From positions 1 to 64,000 of the forward strand of contig JAPYKE020000516.1 of NCBI GenBank assembly GCA_028554795.2: DNA of 64,000 bases, read 5' to 3'. Source of the DNA: Sinohyriopsis cumingii (taxonomy: Eukaryota; Mollusca; Bivalvia; Unionida; Unionidae). Shown one piece after another: positions 61,500 to 64,000 of this stretch. Below the pieces are notes generated by a model that saw only the letters and a list, made by a program, of their open reading frames with translations, did not search any database and was not told the DNA's origin. The position numbers and the translations under genes were made by a program. Each line of letters opens with the position of its first letter. The first letter of the stretch is position 1.

Positions 61500-64000
61500 G
61501 AGTGTTGGTTACCAATTATTAAGCTCATTGATTCAGTGGAATCAGATATCAGCTGATGCTTCAATACCGCACTCTCTCAAAGTACCAAATTGAAATATGT
61601 TACCATACATAGGCATATTCATGATGAAAATAACATTTTGGGATATTTTCAGTGCACACAGCCAGAAATGTGCCTTACAGATTCACTATAGGTACAATTG
61701 TCAGCCTATATGATGTACTGAATGTGAACTTTTGATCCCAAACATTCTAAAATGTATTGATATTTGTTCAGGTGGGATATGTAACCATGTTAAGATCACT
61801 TATACAAAGTTAAGTACAAATAATCTGTTTGAATATTTCTTATGTCATTTTTAAAGTGTCAGTTAACAAATATTATTAGTAATTAATAATGCATGATAAA
61901 GCAAGATGGATCATTAGAATTCCCATAACATCATATTGGCCACAATGACACACTACACCAATCAATATCTTAACCAAACTGAACAATAAAATAGAATTCA
62001 TTCTGTGTTCAACTTAACATCATTTTGCTCTTTTCTTACATCCAAGGGTAAATATACCTGGGGAAAGCATATTTTATCCCTTGGACCTGTATTTCATTCA
62101 CAGACAGTGTAAAATGATTAAGTAGAGAACTTGAGTAGGTTCTATTATAAAGTTTTCATCACAGTCCTCTAACTAAATACCTTATAACTATGTTTATAAA
62201 CAATTACTAAAGGCTATACAAGCAGATATGTGTTACTCAGGAAGTGACCTCATCATAAACACATAAATTAACTGCTTGGAGCCGTAATAAATAGTCTGAA
62301 TGGCCAATACAAAATATAATTTTATCTTCATGTATTTAAAATGAAGGTCTCATTTTGACTTACAAAATTATTTTCTCTGACAAAATGTGACAAATATCCA
62401 ACATTGGAGCTTGTATATGGTGTAGGAATATATGCATACTGATAACATTTAATATCATTCCAAAAAATGTTATATATGTGCATTTTGGGAGGAAACTTTA
62501 TTAAAATTTTTAAATAAAAATTAATTTTTTACTTTTAATTTCATTCTTATATTTTCAAAGTCAATATACCTAACATATTCAAATTTCATGTGTCTATCAT
62601 TACTAATAAAGATTTTATACCAATTTAACTTTACTCCAATACTGCACTGACAGGATATAGAACACAATTAATTTTACTATATGTTCTCTACATTTGTTTC
62701 TCAGTACTGACCTTTCCACTGTGTGACAATCAATGCAAATCATATGTTAATCTAAAATACCTTCAAAGATGACTTCACGGTGAAGTTCTTGTCAAAGGTT
62801 GACCTGCTCTTTTTTGAGATACTGGACTGTCAACATAGCAGCATGTAAACAGAACACAGATTTCACTTCCGAATCATCACCAAGGCCTTATTACTCACTG
62901 AGCGCTGTCGCCAAAATACACACAGACAACAACACCCTGAGCTCATATTATCAAGAATAAATGGTTACCTTTAAATCCCTACCAAAAATGCATAAATAAA
63001 ACTCTTCTATCTCCACCAAAATAAGAGAGGAACAAATATTCTAAAAATAGACTAGAAATACATTCGTGGGTACTGAACTGGAAGTATTAATTGTGATGTA
63101 ATTCCTGACAGGTTCCATGTTTTAAGCCAATTTTAGTCAAACTTTTATATTTGCATGCTATACCTATTTCAACTTTATACATGAAGTCTTTTTGAAATTC
63201 CTTGCAAACAAAACATGTGACACCTGTCAGAAAGTATGTAGTGCTGGTGTTCCACAGGGTGCAAGGTCTAGTCCAAGTGCTCTTGAGAAGCCAAAACTAA
63301 ATTTGCTATATCTTCCTTAATTATAGAAATTTTTCAATGCAGTAAAAACCAAATTGTAATACAAGACAAGCCCTGTCTGAAAATATGTTTGAAATTTATC
63401 AATATTGATAAATTAAATTTTAATCGCAATTTAAATAAACATTTAAATTTTAAAAAGTAAATCGTTATTGAAAACTTATACAAGTTTTAAAACACAGATT
63501 GACAAATTTTAGACAGAAAAGTTGACTAATGAATGGTATTTAAAACAAATGGTAGTCTGGGTTTGTACAACTGATAACATTTTTCCCAGGGATAGTGGAG
63601 CAACATAGCTCATAGTGATTTTGGCAGTAAACCGCTATATGCCTGTCCAGATACATATTGGTGTACACACTAAAGAAACAAAGCCAGGTACTATGTTCCA
63701 CATTTATTGTGTCAGGTACTTAGGCAGTTGTTTCCATAACTAATAGCACATTCAGATTTAAAGTTCTGATGGGACCACTACCATGTTTTATAGCAAAAAT
63801 GCATTCCATTTCAATGTCGATAACTACAAAAGGTGACAATGGGATAGGAAAATAGTTTCTAGGGAGGCTCTACCTTACTAAAAAATGGTGCTGATCTCTC
63901 TCGTGAAGACCTAAGCCAAGTCTCTGAGGTGCTATATATCAGTGTGGTGATATAAACTAGTCTTGGCCACTTATGGCAGTACACTGCACATGCCCTTATA
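61500..64000 (+). repeat. Repeat unit 20, class E, cut by the window edge
   Basis: 2501 bp of a unit. Class E marks are ATATGCATAC near 62430, GGTTCCATG near 63111, the 7-bp loss near 63475 and GTGGAGC near 63596, as in unit 10. The window ends inside the TATA-like box. A private change is AAAATTATTTTC near 62365. Confidence 0.97.

Larger units (their letters stand above)
246..64000 (+). repeat. Macrosatellite array, ~3.22-kb unit, 19 full copies plus a partial
   Basis: Successive copies of one sequence follow head to tail without any interruption. I anchored each unit at the GAGTGT that precedes TGGTTACC; the anchors fall 3217-3228 bp apart. The unit is AT-rich (about one third G+C by eye), very poor in CpG, and has no frame of 75 codons or more that is kept in all copies. 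Copies differ by scattered substitutions and small indels, and these sort them into classes A, B, B', C, D, E and mosaics. The array leaves the window on the right. On the left it meets an inverted fragment. A long-monomer satellite or macrosatellite of a vertebrate-like genome is the best description; the family is not recognised. Confidence 0.98.
51828..64000 (+). repeat. Higher-order repeat of D-E dimers (units 17-20)
   Basis: Units alternate D, E, D, E and match the earlier D-E pair of units 9-10 (26036-32476). The dimer length is about 6448 bp. Unit 20 matches unit 10 more closely than unit 18, as shown by the shared 7-bp loss and GTGGAGC. Confidence 0.85.

Noticed and set aside
246-64000. 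CRISPR-like array or prokaryotic operon
   Set aside because: The repeats are 3.2 kb long, directly abutting and non-coding, with no spacers, no ribosome-binding sites and no conserved genes.

Overview
The whole window is one tandem array of a non-coding, AT-rich repeat unit of about 3.22 kb. Nineteen complete units (3217-3228 bp each) and a 2501-bp partial twentieth lie head to tail from position 246 to the right edge. No unique flanking DNA, protein gene, tRNA, rRNA, insertion sequence or CRISPR array is present. The only open frames of 75 codons or more are one minus-strand frame, present in just five copies and closed elsewhere by a single base change, so I do not annotate it as a gene.

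The organism is most likely a eukaryote with methylated DNA, plausibly a vertebrate. By hand I count about 15 CpG dinucleotides in the first unit, against roughly 90 expected at about one-third G+C. Many of the differences between copies are CpG to TpG or CpA changes. The structure is that of a macrosatellite or long-monomer satellite, as found in heterochromatin, sex chromosomes or pericentromeres. I cannot name the species or the satellite family.

Layout: positions 1-251 are the reverse complement of an internal part of the unit, joined to the forward array through a 6-bp microhomology (246-251). This stretch carries nine extra bases relative to the canonical copies. It is therefore either a real orientation switch with a diverged arm or a fold-back or low-quality contig edge. 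Diagnostic substitutions sort the forward units into classes, in the order A B A B A B' C C D E A B' m B' m m D E D E (m = mosaic). This gives two-unit higher-order repeats (A-B and D-E) and copies that switch class along their length, the signature of unequal exchange and gene conversion.

Within a unit the main elements are: an obvious diverged direct duplication with a period near 357 bp and weaker echoes at about two and three periods, suggesting the unit grew from an older ~358-bp monomer (9 x 358 = 3222); several hairpins and palindromes, one of them a perfect 22-bp palindrome; an octamer ATGCAAAT; a GC-richer block with a TATA-like box and conserved CpGs; and a short frame resembling the GVPQG motif of LINE reverse transcriptases. 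None of these shows that the array is transcribed or functional. They are the places to look first.
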